A DNA stretch of 64,000 nucleotides from Streptomyces sp. SM1 (GTDB taxonomy: Bacteria > Actinomycetota > Actinomycetes > Streptomycetales > Streptomycetaceae). The stretch is taken from positions 379 to 64,378 of the forward strand of contig NZ_NEUB01001039.1 of assembly GCF_002910825.1 (NCBI RefSeq), in the 5' to 3' direction. Shown here piece after piece: positions 42,409 through 51,539 of the stretch (position 1 is the stretch's first letter; each line of letters opens with the position of its first letter). The translations under genes were made by a program, and so were the position numbers. Below the pieces are notes generated by a model. It had not been told where the DNA came from. It saw nothing but the letters and a program-made list of their open reading frames with translations, and made no database searches.

Positions 42409-43644
42409 CTACGCCGAGGCGTGCAGCACGACGGGCAGCGCGGTGACGTCGGTGCCGATGAAGGAGCGCTGCGGCTCGAGGTCCTCGACCTTGCAGGCCA
42501 GGGCGATCTGGGGGAACCGCTCGAACAGGGCCGGGAGCGCTACTTCGGCTTCGAGCTTGGCCAGCGGGGCACCCAGGCAGTAGTGGATGCCGTGGCCGAA
42601 GGCCATGTGGTCCTTGTCGTCCCGGTCGATGCGGAAGGCCTCGGGATCGTCGTGGACGCCCGGGTCGCGGCCGTGGGCGCCGAAGCCGATCAGGATGGCG
42701 TCGCCTTCCTTGATGATGACGCCCTCGCCGAGGTCGATGTCCTTGGTGGCGTAGCGCAGGGGCAGGTGCATGATCGGCGGGTGGAGGCGGAGGGCTTCCT
42801 CGATGACGTCGCGCCAGCGCCGGGGGTCGGCCAGAACGGTCGCCAGCTGGTCCGGGTGGTTGAGGAGCTCGCGTACGGCGGCGTTGATGAGGGCGACGGC
42901 GGTCTCGCTGCCCGCCCCGATCATCAGGATCAGGGTCGAGATCAGCTCGATGTGGCTGAGCCGGTCACCGTCTTCCTCATGGGCGGCCAGCAGCAGGCTG
43001 GTCATGTCCTCGCCGGGGGTGGCCCGTTTGACGTCGATGAGTGTCTGCATGGCCTGGTAGAGGTCGTGCTTGGTCGCTTCGGCCTGCTCCGCAGTGACGT
43101 CGGTGGCGAGGACGGAGTCGATGACGCGGAGCATCTCGGGGCGCTGATCGGCGGGAACTCCGAAGAGGTCGCAGATCAGGCGCGTGGGCACCCGGTAGGA
43201 GAAGTGGGTGCGCAGATCGACGGGCGCGGTCTGGTCCTGGTGGGCCAGGGTGTCGAGGAGGTCGGTGACGATGGCCTGGAGGACCGGGCGCATCGCTTCG
43301 ACCCGCCCGGGGGTGAAGGCGCGGCTGACCAGTTGGCGCAGGCGTTTGTGGTCGTCGCCGTCGGCGGTGAACATGCTGACCACGTCGACCCAGGCGTAGA
43401 GCCACGGTATGGAACCCGGGGTGTGGGAGGGCCAGGACTTGCGGGCGTCCTTGGAGACATCGGGATGGGTCAGGAGCCGCTTGGCGACGTCTCCGCGGGT
43501 GACCGACCAGGCGGGGACATCTTCCGGCATACGGACCCGGACGGCCGGGCCGGCCGCCCGAAGCTCGTCGGCCTGGGCGAACAGACGGCGGCCGCCGCTG
43601 CTGTCGAGTGTCACGGTCGCGGTCCGGGCGGGGGTGCTGGTCAC
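42409..43644 (-). CDS. cytochrome P450 (CYP154-like), conservon-associated
   Basis: 411 residues, GTG 43644 overlapping the upstream P450 stop. I-helix LILMIGAGSETAVALI, K-helix EEALRLHPP (ExxR present) and haem loop FGHGIHYCLGAPLAKLEAEVALP with the Cys ligand are intact. Paired with a second P450 next to a conservon, it corresponds to CYP154C1 of S. coelicolor cvn10 in arrangement, a soluble macrolide/steroid-type hydroxylase. The true substrate is unknown. Confidence 0.85.
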   Translation of the reverse strand: MTSTPARTATVTLDSSGGRRLFAQADELRAAGPAVRVRMPEDVPAWSVTRGDVAKRLLTHPDVSKDARKSWPSHTPGSIPWLYAWVDVVSMFTADGDDHKRLRQLVSRAFTPGRVEAMRPVLQAIVTDLLDTLAHQDQTAPVDLRTHFSYRVPTRLICDLFGVPADQRPEMLRVIDSVLATDVTAEQAEATKHDLYQAMQTLIDVKRATPGEDMTSLLLAAHEEDGDRLSHIELISTLILMIGAGSETAVALINAAVRELLNHPDQLATVLADPRRWRDVIEEALRLHPPIMHLPLRYATKDIDLGEGVIIKEGDAILIGFGAHGRDPGVHDDPEAFRIDRDDKDHMAFGHGIHYCLGAPLAKLEAEVALPALFERFPQIALACKVEDLEPQRSFIGTDVTALPVVLHASA

Positions 43645-44891
43645 GAGGAACCTCCTGCGAGAGCGGCGGTGGGAAGACGGTCTTGCGACTTGGGCCGGAA
43701 CCTGACGGGCATCGTCTGCGGGCACTGGTGGAAAGGGCCGTGCCGCAGAAGGGGTTCCGGGTCGGTGGAGATCAGCTCCATGTCCCAGAGCTGGTCCAGA
43801 ACGGTCTCGACACCGGTCTGGACAATCGTGGTCGCCTGGGAGATCGCGGGGCAGCGGTGCGGGCCCGCCGACCAGGCGAGGTGGCTGCGGTTGTCGTACC
43901 CGAGGCCGTCGGGGAGCGCCGGGTCGGTGTTCGCTGCCGCGTGGGAGATGAGAACCGGAGACCCCGCTGGCACGTACGCCCCGTGGAGGTAGGTGTCGTG
44001 GCGGGCGAAGTGGACGGAGAAGTTCGCCATCGGCGGGCGCTGCCACAGTGCCTTCTCCAGGGCGCGGCGCACGGTGAGAGTTCCGGCGGCGAGGTTGCCG
44101 GCGTAGTCGTCGTCGCGCAGGAGCAGGTGAAGGGTCCAGGCGGTGCACGCGGCGGCGGGGATGATGCCGGCGCCGACGGCGCAGAACAGCTGGTTGAGTG
44201 CTTCCTCGTCCGTCAGGGCGGCGGCGTGGTTGATCATCCAGGAGGTGAGGTCCTGGCCGGGCTGGGCGCGGCGAATCTGGATGAGCTCGTACAGGAGTCC
44301 TGCGAAGTCGGCTGCGCCCTGGGCCGCTTCGGGGCCGGCGCTGATGAGGTCCTGGCACGCGCGCACCATGCGGGTGGACTTCTCGGGCGGGCATCCGAGG
44401 AGTTCGGCGAACACCAGCATGGGGAGGATGTCGGCGAAGTCGCTCATGATGTCGGCCTGGCCGTCCCCGATGATCCGGGCGATCAGCGTCAGGGCGCTGC
44501 GTTGAGTGATCTCCCTGAGCCAGTGGGGGCTGATGCGGGCGATGCAGTCGTCCATCGCCCAGCGCAGGCGGGCGTGCTCCTGGTCGTCGGTGTAGAGGAC
44601 CGAGGGACGCCAGGCCATCATGCCCAGCACGGGGCTGTCGCCCGGAACTTCGCCGTTGGCCAGGGCTGCCCAGCGGCGAGAGTCCTTGGAGTACGTGCGC
44701 GTGTCGTTCAGGAGGGTGACGGCGGCACGGTGCTGTGTGACGACCAGGGCGTGGACGGTGGGGGCGATTTCGGCCCAGCCGACGGGTCCCTGGCTGCGCA
44801 GTTGGTCGTAGGTGGCTTGGGGATGGGCGGCGAAAGCGGCCCCGTGCAGCATGGGGCAGCCGCTCGCGGAGAGCGGGGGCGGCGTGGTCAT
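43641..44891 (-). CDS. cytochrome P450 (CYP157-like) lacking the ExxR arginine
   Basis: 416 residues from ATG 44891 overlapping the GTPase stop. The K-helix reads EKALWQRPP where other P450s have EExLRxxPP, so the arginine of ExxR is Trp, the known hallmark of the CYP157 family (EQSLW in CYP157C1). The I-helix (AVGAGIIPAAACTAW) is also unusual. The haem loop SAGPHRCPAISQA keeps the Cys. Conservon position fits CYP157C1. Catalytic competence is uncertain. Confidence 0.85.
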   Translation of the reverse strand: MTTPPPLSASGCPMLHGAAFAAHPQATYDQLRSQGPVGWAEIAPTVHALVVTQHRAAVTLLNDTRTYSKDSRRWAALANGEVPGDSPVLGMMAWRPSVLYTDDQEHARLRWAMDDCIARISPHWLREITQRSALTLIARIIGDGQADIMSDFADILPMLVFAELLGCPPEKSTRMVRACQDLISAGPEAAQGAADFAGLLYELIQIRRAQPGQDLTSWMINHAAALTDEEALNQLFCAVGAGIIPAAACTAWTLHLLLRDDDYAGNLAAGTLTVRRALEKALWQRPPMANFSVHFARHDTYLHGAYVPAGSPVLISHAAANTDPALPDGLGYDNRSHLAWSAGPHRCPAISQATTIVQTGVETVLDQLWDMELISTDPEPLLRHGPFHQCPQTMPVRFRPKSQDRLPTAALAGGSS

Positions 44892-45487
44892 GAGGCGGGC
44901 TCCAGGCTGGGACGGGACAGCAGGTGGGAGACGAGTGCTATCAGCGGAGACTTCGCCGAGCTCTTTTCCCGTACGTCGCACTCGACGAGGGGCGTGGACG
45001 GGTGGAGGTCCAGGGCCTTGCGCAGTTCGGATTCGCTGTAGCGGGGGGAGGCCGCGAAGGTGTTGACCGCGACCACGTAGGGCAGATCGGCTTCTTCCAT
45101 GCGCCCCATGGCGTCCCAGGACTCGGTGATACGCGCCGTGTCGACCAGGACGACGCCGCCGAGGGCGCCCTGCATCAGCTCGTCGATCATGTAGTCGAAC
45201 CGCGGCTGACCGGGGCCGCCGAACATGTAGAGCACGATGTCGTCGGTCAGGGTCAGGCGGCCGAAGTCGAGCGCGACCGTGGTGGTGTTCTTGTCCGACA
45301 ACCCCCGCAGTGTGTCGACGATCTCGCCGGCCTTCGTCATCCGTTCCTCGGTTGACGTGGGCCTGATCTCGGAGACCGCACCGACGAACGTGGTCTTGCC
45401 GACGGCGAAGGGGCCGAGCACGACGATCTTCACCGAGTGGCTGACACCGGGCGCCAGGTAGTTGCCCTCAGAGGTTGATGAGCGCAT
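44888..45487 (-). CDS. cvnD: conservon GTPase (CvnD-like)
   Basis: 199 residues: VVLGPFAVGKTTFVGAVSE (P-loop), DFGRLTLTDDIVLYMFGGPGQPRFDY (switch II), VAVNTF in place of NKxD. Conservon GTPases bind GTP and couple a kinase-like sensor to output. ATG 45487 overlaps the DUF742 gene by 20 bp. The four-gene set A-B-C-D is complete here. Confidence 0.9.
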   Translation of the reverse strand: MRSSTSEGNYLAPGVSHSVKIVVLGPFAVGKTTFVGAVSEIRPTSTEERMTKAGEIVDTLRGLSDKNTTTVALDFGRLTLTDDIVLYMFGGPGQPRFDYMIDELMQGALGGVVLVDTARITESWDAMGRMEEADLPYVVAVNTFAASPRYSESELRKALDLHPSTPLVECDVREKSSAKSPLIALVSHLLSRPSLEPAS

Positions 45488-45824
45488 CGCGGATCCTCTC
45501 CAGCAGCTGTCTGTCGTGCTGCTGAGCGGCGGGTACGGGGTCACGGCTGACGAGGTGGCTGCTGTCGACGAGGGAGGAGACCAGCACCTTCGTCACAGCG
45601 GCCGGGAGTTGCAGGTCGGCGCTGACCTCGGCCAGCGACAGCACTCCGGGCAGGCAGTGCTGCATCAGCCGGCGGGAGTGGGCGTCCAGGCCGTGCAGCG
45701 GCTTGTCCGGGTCGGCGATCAGCAGAGTGGCCAGGTCCAGGGTGCGGCGGGTGGGCGCGGCCCTTCCCCCGGTCGGGGTGTAGGGCCGCACCATCCCGGC
45801 GCGCCGCCGGCCGCGGGGGGTCAC
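45468..45824 (-). CDS. cvnC: conservon DUF742 protein (CvnC-like)
   Basis: 118 residues: RPYTPTGGRAAPTR, LDLATLLIA, GLDAHSRRLMQHCLPGVLSLAEVSADLQLPAAVTKVLVSSLVDSSHLVSRDP. This is the winged-helix-like DUF742 core. It overlaps CvnB-like by 4 bp and is the usual third conservon member. Confidence 0.9.
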   Translation of the reverse strand: MTPRGRRRAGMVRPYTPTGGRAAPTRRTLDLATLLIADPDKPLHGLDAHSRRLMQHCLPGVLSLAEVSADLQLPAAVTKVLVSSLVDSSHLVSRDPVPAAQQHDRQLLERIRDALINL

Positions 45825-46258
45825 GACGTTCCGTACGCTGTCCGCTCCCGGGCGGACAGCGCGGGAGCCAGGCCCTTGATGGCCTTGATCGTCGCCCCGG
45901 AGGCGACGGCCACTTCGGGCGCGGTCATCTCCGCGGCGACGGATACGGCCAGCGCGGTGTTGTGCCCGGCTCCGAAGACGAGGATGCAGCGGTTCGGCAG
46001 GTCGATGATGACCTTGCGGGGGGTGTCCTCGTCCTCGTTCGCTTCGGCGAGCTCGGCGATGGAGCGGCCGAGGGAGAAGATGCTCGAGGAGCTGGCCCCG
46101 GCGCGGTCGGCCACATCGCGGTGGACGCCGTCCGAGTGGGCCAGGACCATGCCGTCGGAGCTGAAGAGGACGGCGTGCAGAACGCCCTTCTCCTCCGCGA
46201 GTCGGTTGAGGACCCAGGACATGTCGTGGGTGTCGGCGGTGGGCTGCTGGTCAGGCAC
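45821..46258 (-). CDS. cvnB: roadblock/LC7 protein (CvnB-like)
   Basis: 145 residues from GTG 46258, 8 bp inside the kinase gene end. MSWVLNRLAEEKGVLHAVLFSSDGMVLAHSDGVHRDVADRAGA and LAVSVAAEMTAPEVAVASGA show the roadblock fold, which regulates small GTPases in conservons. Overlaps the DUF742 gene by ATGA. Confidence 0.9.
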   Translation of the reverse strand: MPDQQPTADTHDMSWVLNRLAEEKGVLHAVLFSSDGMVLAHSDGVHRDVADRAGASSSSIFSLGRSIAELAEANEDEDTPRKVIIDLPNRCILVFGAGHNTALAVSVAAEMTAPEVAVASGATIKAIKGLAPALSARERTAYGTS

Positions 46259-47585
46259 GGAACTGCTCTCCTTCGGTGGGGCTGGACTCGTGGTCGCGGA
46301 TGGTTTCCGCCAGGTGGGCAAAGCCCTGCGTGAACGTCTCGGGGTCCTCGGCAGGCGCTGGCGCGCCGGTGGCTACGGGGGCCGTGGGACGGGGCGAGCG
46401 CCTGCGCCGCTGCGGCAGGACACTGCCGTCCGACGGCTCGCCCCGTCGGTCGGCCTGGTCCCCTTCCGGGGGAGCCTCGGTCGGTGAGGCCGAGGCGTGC
46501 CCTGGGGTCCGAGAGGCCGCTGCTCGGCGCTCTGCCTGGGTTTCCTCTGCGGTCGGACCGTGTCCGAAGAGTTCCCGCGGGATGCGAAGGACGGCCCGCA
46601 CGCCGCCGTACGGGGACGTACTGGTGACATCGGCGGCGAAGCCGTACTCGCCGGCGAGGCGGCCGATGACGGCGAATCCGAGCTGGCGTGTGTCCTGCAG
46701 AGTCGTCACGTCCAGCACGGTGTGCCGCGACAACTTCCGGGCGGCCTCCTCACGCTGATAGGCGTTCATGTTCAGGCCGCCGTCGTCGACGACGATGCAG
46801 AATCCCGTCTGGAACGCCTGCACTTCGACGAAGACCTTGCCGTCGGAGTACGCGGTGGCGTTGGACAGCAGCTCGGTGAGCGCCACCGTGACCGGCTCGA
46901 CGACACGGCCTTCGAGCCAGGTCTCGCCGCTGCCGGGCTCGTAGGTGTAACTCACCCGCAGATAGGCGTTGATCCGTCCCCGCGCGGATTCGACGACCTC
47001 GCCGAAGGTGCAGTCCGCACGCTGCAGACCGGGCCACGAGCCGGCCAGGATGCGCGTGCGCTGGAGGGTGTGCAGGGCCTGGGTGACCAGGTGGTCGAAG
47101 CCCATCAGGCTCTGGTGGTACGTCGTGCCTTGGGGGTAGCGGTCCATCTCTTCGACGACGTTCAGCTGGCAGCGGTGCAGGTGCGTCTGCGCCTCGTCGA
47201 TGATGTCCCGCACTGAGGACCGCGCGGAGAGCCCGATCTGATCGCGGGTGACCGTGAGGGCCTCCTGGAGCAGCCCCATCACGGTCTGATGGCCGTGGTC
47301 GATGGGACTGCCGGCGAGACGCTCCTGGCTGAGTCCGGGCACCGGCACGCCACGGTGTCCGCGGGCGAGGGCGTCCACCAACGCGGGCATCCGCACCTCA
47401 GCGAAATGCTTCGACTCCGCCTCCATCGCGCCGGCGTATGCGAGCGCGGAATCCCGCTGGGCTTCCAGGGGTGTGACCCGGGCGGCCAGGGCCCGCTTTC
47501 TGCGGGCCTGCACTATGAGGCCCACCGATGTGGTGGCGAATCCGCCACCGAGCAGTGCGGTCGCGGTCACCAGCGAATCGAGCAT
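46251..47585 (-). CDS. cvnA: conservon sensor kinase-like protein (CvnA-like)
   Basis: 444 residues. One N-terminal hydrophobic segment (VTATALLGGGFATTSVGLIV), a helical region, and a GHKL ATPase domain (VEPVTVALTELLSNATAYSD, VVDDGGLNMNAYQREEAARKL, LGFAVIGRLAGEYGFAADVTST). The typical conservon kinase lacks a phospho-acceptor His box in the normal place. A Pro/Ser-rich C-terminal tail (about 90 residues) follows. It anchors the conservon at the membrane. Confidence 0.9.
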   Translation of the reverse strand: MLDSLVTATALLGGGFATTSVGLIVQARRKRALAARVTPLEAQRDSALAYAGAMEAESKHFAEVRMPALVDALARGHRGVPVPGLSQERLAGSPIDHGHQTVMGLLQEALTVTRDQIGLSARSSVRDIIDEAQTHLHRCQLNVVEEMDRYPQGTTYHQSLMGFDHLVTQALHTLQRTRILAGSWPGLQRADCTFGEVVESARGRINAYLRVSYTYEPGSGETWLEGRVVEPVTVALTELLSNATAYSDGKVFVEVQAFQTGFCIVVDDGGLNMNAYQREEAARKLSRHTVLDVTTLQDTRQLGFAVIGRLAGEYGFAADVTSTSPYGGVRAVLRIPRELFGHGPTAEETQAERRAAASRTPGHASASPTEAPPEGDQADRRGEPSDGSVLPQRRRRSPRPTAPVATGAPAPAEDPETFTQGFAHLAETIRDHESSPTEGEQFRA

Positions 47586-48061
47586 GAGAGGTCCTCGCGC
47601 GAAGTGGGGGTCGACTGTGAACGGGCGGGGGCAAGGCCGAAGCGGCCCGCTTCAGGCTGCGGGCGAAGAGCCGTGAGCAGCGGTAGGGACGCATACAGCG
47701 GCAGGGGCGCGGAGTAGACGCGGCCCTCGTTGTTGCCGAGTCGGGCCCAGTGGAGATCCTCGGCCGGGCCGGAGCTCAGCGGGGGCACGGCCAGAACTCC
47801 GCTGTCGCGGTGGTCCACCGGCCAGGGCCAGCACATACCGCGGCCGGAATGGGGCGGCAGGATCAGTACCCACTCGTTCCCGCGGGCCATCGCGGCGCCC
47901 ACCGGGTGCGGGTTGATGTGACCCAGCAGGGAGAGAATCCGGCGTGCCGCCAGCTCGGGCATCGCCGCGGTGTCACAGTCGCGGCCGATCTCGACAGCGA
48001 CCGGGGCGTCGGCGGTGATCGTGTCCGGGAAGAGGTCCGCGATCGCGGGCACCGTGTTCAT
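47567..48061 (-). CDS. hypothetical protein upstream of the conservon
   Basis: 164 residues. It overlaps GH15 by ATGA (48058-48061) and its end overlaps the kinase gene start by 19 bp. The sequence DTAAMPELAARRILSLLGHINPHPVGAAMARGNEWVLILPPHSGRGMCWPWPVDH is well formed for a globular protein, but no known family is recognised. Probably co-transcribed with the conservon. Confidence 0.55.
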   Translation of the reverse strand: MNTVPAIADLFPDTITADAPVAVEIGRDCDTAAMPELAARRILSLLGHINPHPVGAAMARGNEWVLILPPHSGRGMCWPWPVDHRDSGVLAVPPLSSGPAEDLHWARLGNNEGRVYSAPLPLYASLPLLTALRPQPEAGRFGLAPARSQSTPTSREDLSCSIRW

Positions 48062-49881
48062 GCGGCGATCACCGGCCTAGCCGTCCGCTCCAGCTCGCTC
48101 ATCAGGACGGCACTCTCGATCAGGCCGATCATCGAGAAGGCCTGGGGGAAATTCCCCAGCTGGCGGCCGGACGCCACGTCGTACTCCTCGGCGAGCAGGC
48201 CGACGTCATTGCACAGTGCGAGCAGCTGCTCGAACAGGGCCCGGGCTTCCTCCAGCTGGCCGGTGAGCGCGAGGGCGTCGACCATCCAGAAGGAGCAGAG
48301 CAGGAAGCTCCCCTCGTCACCGGCAAGGCCGTCGACTCCCACCTGGTTGCCGTCGGTCGGATAGCGGTGGACCAGGCCATCGTCCGTCGAGAGCTCGCCG
48401 CGTACTGCGGCGACCGTGCCGATAACCCGCGGGTCGTCCGGCGGGAGGAACCCGGTGCGCGGGAGCAGCAGCAGGGCCGCGTCCAATTCGGTGGATCCAT
48501 AGGACTGGGTGAACGTGTTCCGCTCGGAGTCGTAGCCCTTCTGGCACACCTCGGCGTGGATGGCGTCGCGGAGCTCGGCCAGTTCGGCCAGGTCAGCGTC
48601 GAGGACGCCAGCCTCCACCAGGCGCACCGTGCGGTCGACCGCGACCCAGGCCATGATCTTGGAGTGCACGAAGTGGCGTCGTCCGCCGCGCACTTCCCAA
48701 ATGCCGTCGTCCGGCTCCTGCCAGCGCCGCTTGAGGTAGTCGACGAGCCCGAGGTGCAGGGTCGCGGTGCGCTCGCACCGAGCGATGCCGTGCACATGGG
48801 CCAGATACAGCGTGTCGATGACCTCGCCGGGAACATCGAGCTGGAGTTGGTCGGCAGCGTCGTTGCCTACTCGAACCGGCGTGGAGCCCTCGTACCCGGG
48901 CAGCCAGGCCAGCTCCCGCTCGGGCAAATTCCGCTCGCCCAGAATCGAGTACATGATCTGAATGTCGTCAGGGTTGCCGGCCACGGCCCGCCGGAGCCAC
49001 TGCCGCCACGCCTCGGCCTCCTCGCGGTAGCCGGTACGCAGCAGGGCGGACAGGGTGATCGAAGCGTCGCGGAGCCAGGTGTAGCGGTAGTCCCAGTTGC
49101 GTACGCCGCCGATCGTCTCGGGGAGAGAGGTGGTCACGGCGGCGACGATCGCGCCGGTCGGCGCGTACGTCATGGCCTTCAGCGTGATCAAGGAGCGGAC
49201 GACCGCATCACGGTACGGGCCGTCGTAGGTGCACCGCGCCACCCACTCCCGCCAGAACTCTTCGGTGGCCTCCAACGCAGCCCAGGTGTCCGGGATTTCC
49301 GGTGTCGTGAGGTGGTGGGAGGAGTGCCAGCTGAGGGCGAAATTCACCGTATCGCCGGCGCTGACGGTGAAGTGGCTGACCAAGGCGTCTTCCTTTTGGA
49401 CAGTGTCCACCGTGGCGTCCAGCCAGAGGGCGTCCGGCCCGTCGATGGCAACGGTGCGGCCCTGATGTTCGTAGATCCAGGGCCGGTGCTTTCCGTATCC
49501 GAAGCGGGGGCACCAGGCGGATGCGACTTCAACCGTGCCGCTGATCCCTTCGACGATCCGGATGAGCTGCGGGCTGTGGCCGTCACGGGGAGGCATGAGG
49601 TCAATGACACGGATGGTGCCGGTCGGGGTGTCCCACTCGGATTCGAGGATGAGTGAGTCGCCGCGGTAGCCGCGTCGGTCCGCATTCGGGGCCGGGGCGC
49701 CGTCGGGGCGGGCGGGGCCGATCTGCCAGTAGCCGTGATCCCCGGTTCCCAGGAGGCGGGTGAAAACAGAGGAGGAGTCGAAGCGCGGCAAGCAGAGCCA
49801 GTCGATGCTGCCGTCCCGGCAGATCAGGGCGGCCGTCTGCATGTCTCCGATGAGTGCGTAGTCCTCGATACGCCCAGCCAT
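48058..49881 (-). CDS. glycoside hydrolase family 15 protein (glucoamylase/trehalase type)
   Basis: 607 residues: ALIGDMQTAALICRDGSIDWLCLPRFDSSSVFTRLLG at the start, then the (alpha/alpha)6 barrel including WDYRYTWLRDASITLSALL, ELAWLPGYEGSTPVRVGN and DDGIWEVRGGRRHFVHSKIMAWVAVDR (catalytic Glu region). Typical Streptomyces intracellular GH15 length. Substrate probably an alpha-glucan or trehalose. No signal peptide, so cytoplasmic. Confidence 0.9.
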   Translation of the reverse strand: MAGRIEDYALIGDMQTAALICRDGSIDWLCLPRFDSSSVFTRLLGTGDHGYWQIGPARPDGAPAPNADRRGYRGDSLILESEWDTPTGTIRVIDLMPPRDGHSPQLIRIVEGISGTVEVASAWCPRFGYGKHRPWIYEHQGRTVAIDGPDALWLDATVDTVQKEDALVSHFTVSAGDTVNFALSWHSSHHLTTPEIPDTWAALEATEEFWREWVARCTYDGPYRDAVVRSLITLKAMTYAPTGAIVAAVTTSLPETIGGVRNWDYRYTWLRDASITLSALLRTGYREEAEAWRQWLRRAVAGNPDDIQIMYSILGERNLPERELAWLPGYEGSTPVRVGNDAADQLQLDVPGEVIDTLYLAHVHGIARCERTATLHLGLVDYLKRRWQEPDDGIWEVRGGRRHFVHSKIMAWVAVDRTVRLVEAGVLDADLAELAELRDAIHAEVCQKGYDSERNTFTQSYGSTELDAALLLLPRTGFLPPDDPRVIGTVAAVRGELSTDDGLVHRYPTDGNQVGVDGLAGDEGSFLLCSFWMVDALALTGQLEEARALFEQLLALCNDVGLLAEEYDVASGRQLGNFPQAFSMIGLIESAVLMSELERTARPVIAA

Positions 49882-50052
49882 GGAATATCCGTCTCGATAG
49901 GTGCGGGTGCTCCCGAGGTCTTGCGAGGCAAGGTGGGGAACAGGGGCGGGTACGGGAGCGGCTCGCTCAGTGCCACGAACCGCGCGAACGACAAACCTGA
50001 AGGCGCGGAGGGCGGGGCCGGCTTCGAGCGGCCGCGGCCGGCAGCACTGAGT

Positions 50053-50691
50053 TCATCGAGCCACAGCCTTCGCTCGAAGGTCGTTCAGATCGACGGCGGT
50101 GCAGCCCTGGAGCGACAGCACTTGACGGCTCGCCAGCAGCCAGGGGAGTGCGGGGTCTTCGTAGGAGACGTTGACGAGGTCCTTGCCAGGGACCATGAGC
50201 AGTGTCCGCGGGTCGTAGAGGATGCCGGCGACACCCCAGGCCAGCGGCCGTTCGACCCAGGCGGCCACGTGTTCGCGCAGGTGCGGGCAGTGCTTGACCG
50301 CGATGAGCGCACACGGTGGGCAGACTGGGGCAGCGGTGGTCAGCTCCCCCTCAGCCACCGGCTGACCGACTTGCTTGAGAACGAAGAGTTGCCGCTCCGG
50401 ATCCTGCTCCAGGGTGTCGGCGCCGCAGACTTGGCACAGCATCCGGCTCACCGCACGCCGTTGGCGAAGCACGTGGACCTTCGGGAACAGCGCTCGGCCC
50501 GATCCGGGGGCGATGGACTGCCTGACCCACAGCACCCCGTCCGCGTCGCGGTCGTACGGCATCTCGTCCGCGAAGCCGATACCTCGCCCGCTCGGGTGAC
50601 GTACCACGGCGGGAGTCCGGTGATTTTCCCCGCTCCACGCGGCGATGTACGGCACCGGAAGACCCCCTTGTTCGTGCTGGGTCCTGTTCAT
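50053..50691 (-). CDS. hypothetical zinc-binding protein
   Basis: 212 residues from ATG 50691, overlapping the DUF5999-like stop (50688). MLCQVCGADTL and APVCPPCALIAVKHCPHLREH contain two CxxC pairs plus His, suggesting a structural zinc. The rest (VPYIAAWSGENHRTPAVVRHPSGRGIGFADEMPYDRDADGVLWVR) is typical of uncharacterised actinobacterial proteins. Function unknown. Confidence 0.65.
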   Translation of the reverse strand: MNRTQHEQGGLPVPYIAAWSGENHRTPAVVRHPSGRGIGFADEMPYDRDADGVLWVRQSIAPGSGRALFPKVHVLRQRRAVSRMLCQVCGADTLEQDPERQLFVLKQVGQPVAEGELTTAAPVCPPCALIAVKHCPHLREHVAAWVERPLAWGVAGILYDPRTLLMVPGKDLVNVSYEDPALPWLLASRQVLSLQGCTAVDLNDLRAKAVAR

Positions 50692-50876
50692 GCTGCGGCG
50701 CTCGTCAACCGGTGCGGAGCGACGATCTTGCCGTTGGGAAGGATCTCGCCGGTGTCGAAGAGGAGGACACCGTTGCACAACCGGCACCAGCCCTGTTCCG
50801 GGTGGGCCGCGACCACGACGGCGGCCTCGCGGTCCGCGGCCTCGGCGGAGGGACAGGTGGGCTTGTGCTGGCACAT
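50688..50876 (-). CDS. DUF5999-family small protein
   Basis: 62 residues from ATG 50876: MCQHKPTCPSAEAADREAAVVVAAHPEQGWCRLCNGVLLFDTGEILPNG matches the DUF5999 pattern (MCQH-P-CP, HPEQGW-LLCNG, DTGE-LP-G). Cysteines and His could bind zinc. Found upstream of regulator genes in Streptomyces. It overlaps the next gene by ATGA. Confidence 0.85.
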   Translation of the reverse strand: MCQHKPTCPSAEAADREAAVVVAAHPEQGWCRLCNGVLLFDTGEILPNGKIVAPHRLTSAAA

Positions 50877-50984
50877 GGTGAGTCCTCGGAAGAATCGGCA
50901 TTGGGGGAGGAGCGATTGGCTATCCGGCAGAGGGACCGGCTGCCGTGGGGGAGCACTCACCACGGCAGCCGGGAGGCAGCAGCA

Positions 50985-51539
50985 CTACGGCCCTGCGCCT
51001 CGCTCCGGTCTTCCGGAGGCTGCGGTGACGGGGTGGCACCGGGTGCCTTCGGGATAGGACTCGGAGCCCGAGGGCGGGCGCTGGCGTACGGCGTTCACGG
51101 GGGTGTACTGCCGTGCGGCGGCGCGCGCCCCGCTCGTGGGGTGGTCGACTGCGGACTTCGCCTCTGCCTTGGCGCCTGCTATGAGGTGTTGTGCGGTCTC
51201 GGCCAGCAGGATCAGGTGCACCCGCGAGCCCATGTAGTCGGACGGGGCGGCGCTGGCGAGGAGCGCGAGCCGACGCGGCCCGCCCGCTGCCAGCGCCAGC
51301 GCCGGCAGATGCTCACGGAATACGGCCACCATCTGGTCGACCTCGCCCTGGCAACGGGGAAGAGGTTGGGACGGGTCTCCCAGCACCTGGTGGATCAGGG
51401 GGGCAACGATGTCGCCGCCGCCGCGTAGGGGGCGTCCGAGGCGAAGCAGCCGAGACGCAAGCCGTCGGCCTGCCGAGCTGGCCGCGCGGACTTCGCCATC
51501 GAACTGGGCGCCAACGACCGGCGGGACGAGAGTGATCAC
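50985..51539 (-). CDS. hypothetical protein with a shared upstream element
   Basis: 184 residues from GTG 51539, preceded by GGAAAGG at good distance; longer starts upstream lie inside the repeat motif and are rejected. VITLVPPVVGAQFDGEVRAASSAGRRLASRLLRLGRPLRGGGDIVAPLIHQVLGD is followed by a Pro/Arg-rich tail. I do not recognise it. It is divergent from the 52156 gene. Confidence 0.55.
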   Translation of the reverse strand: MITLVPPVVGAQFDGEVRAASSAGRRLASRLLRLGRPLRGGGDIVAPLIHQVLGDPSQPLPRCQGEVDQMVAVFREHLPALALAAGGPRRLALLASAAPSDYMGSRVHLILLAETAQHLIAGAKAEAKSAVDHPTSGARAAARQYTPVNAVRQRPPSGSESYPEGTRCHPVTAASGRPERGAGP

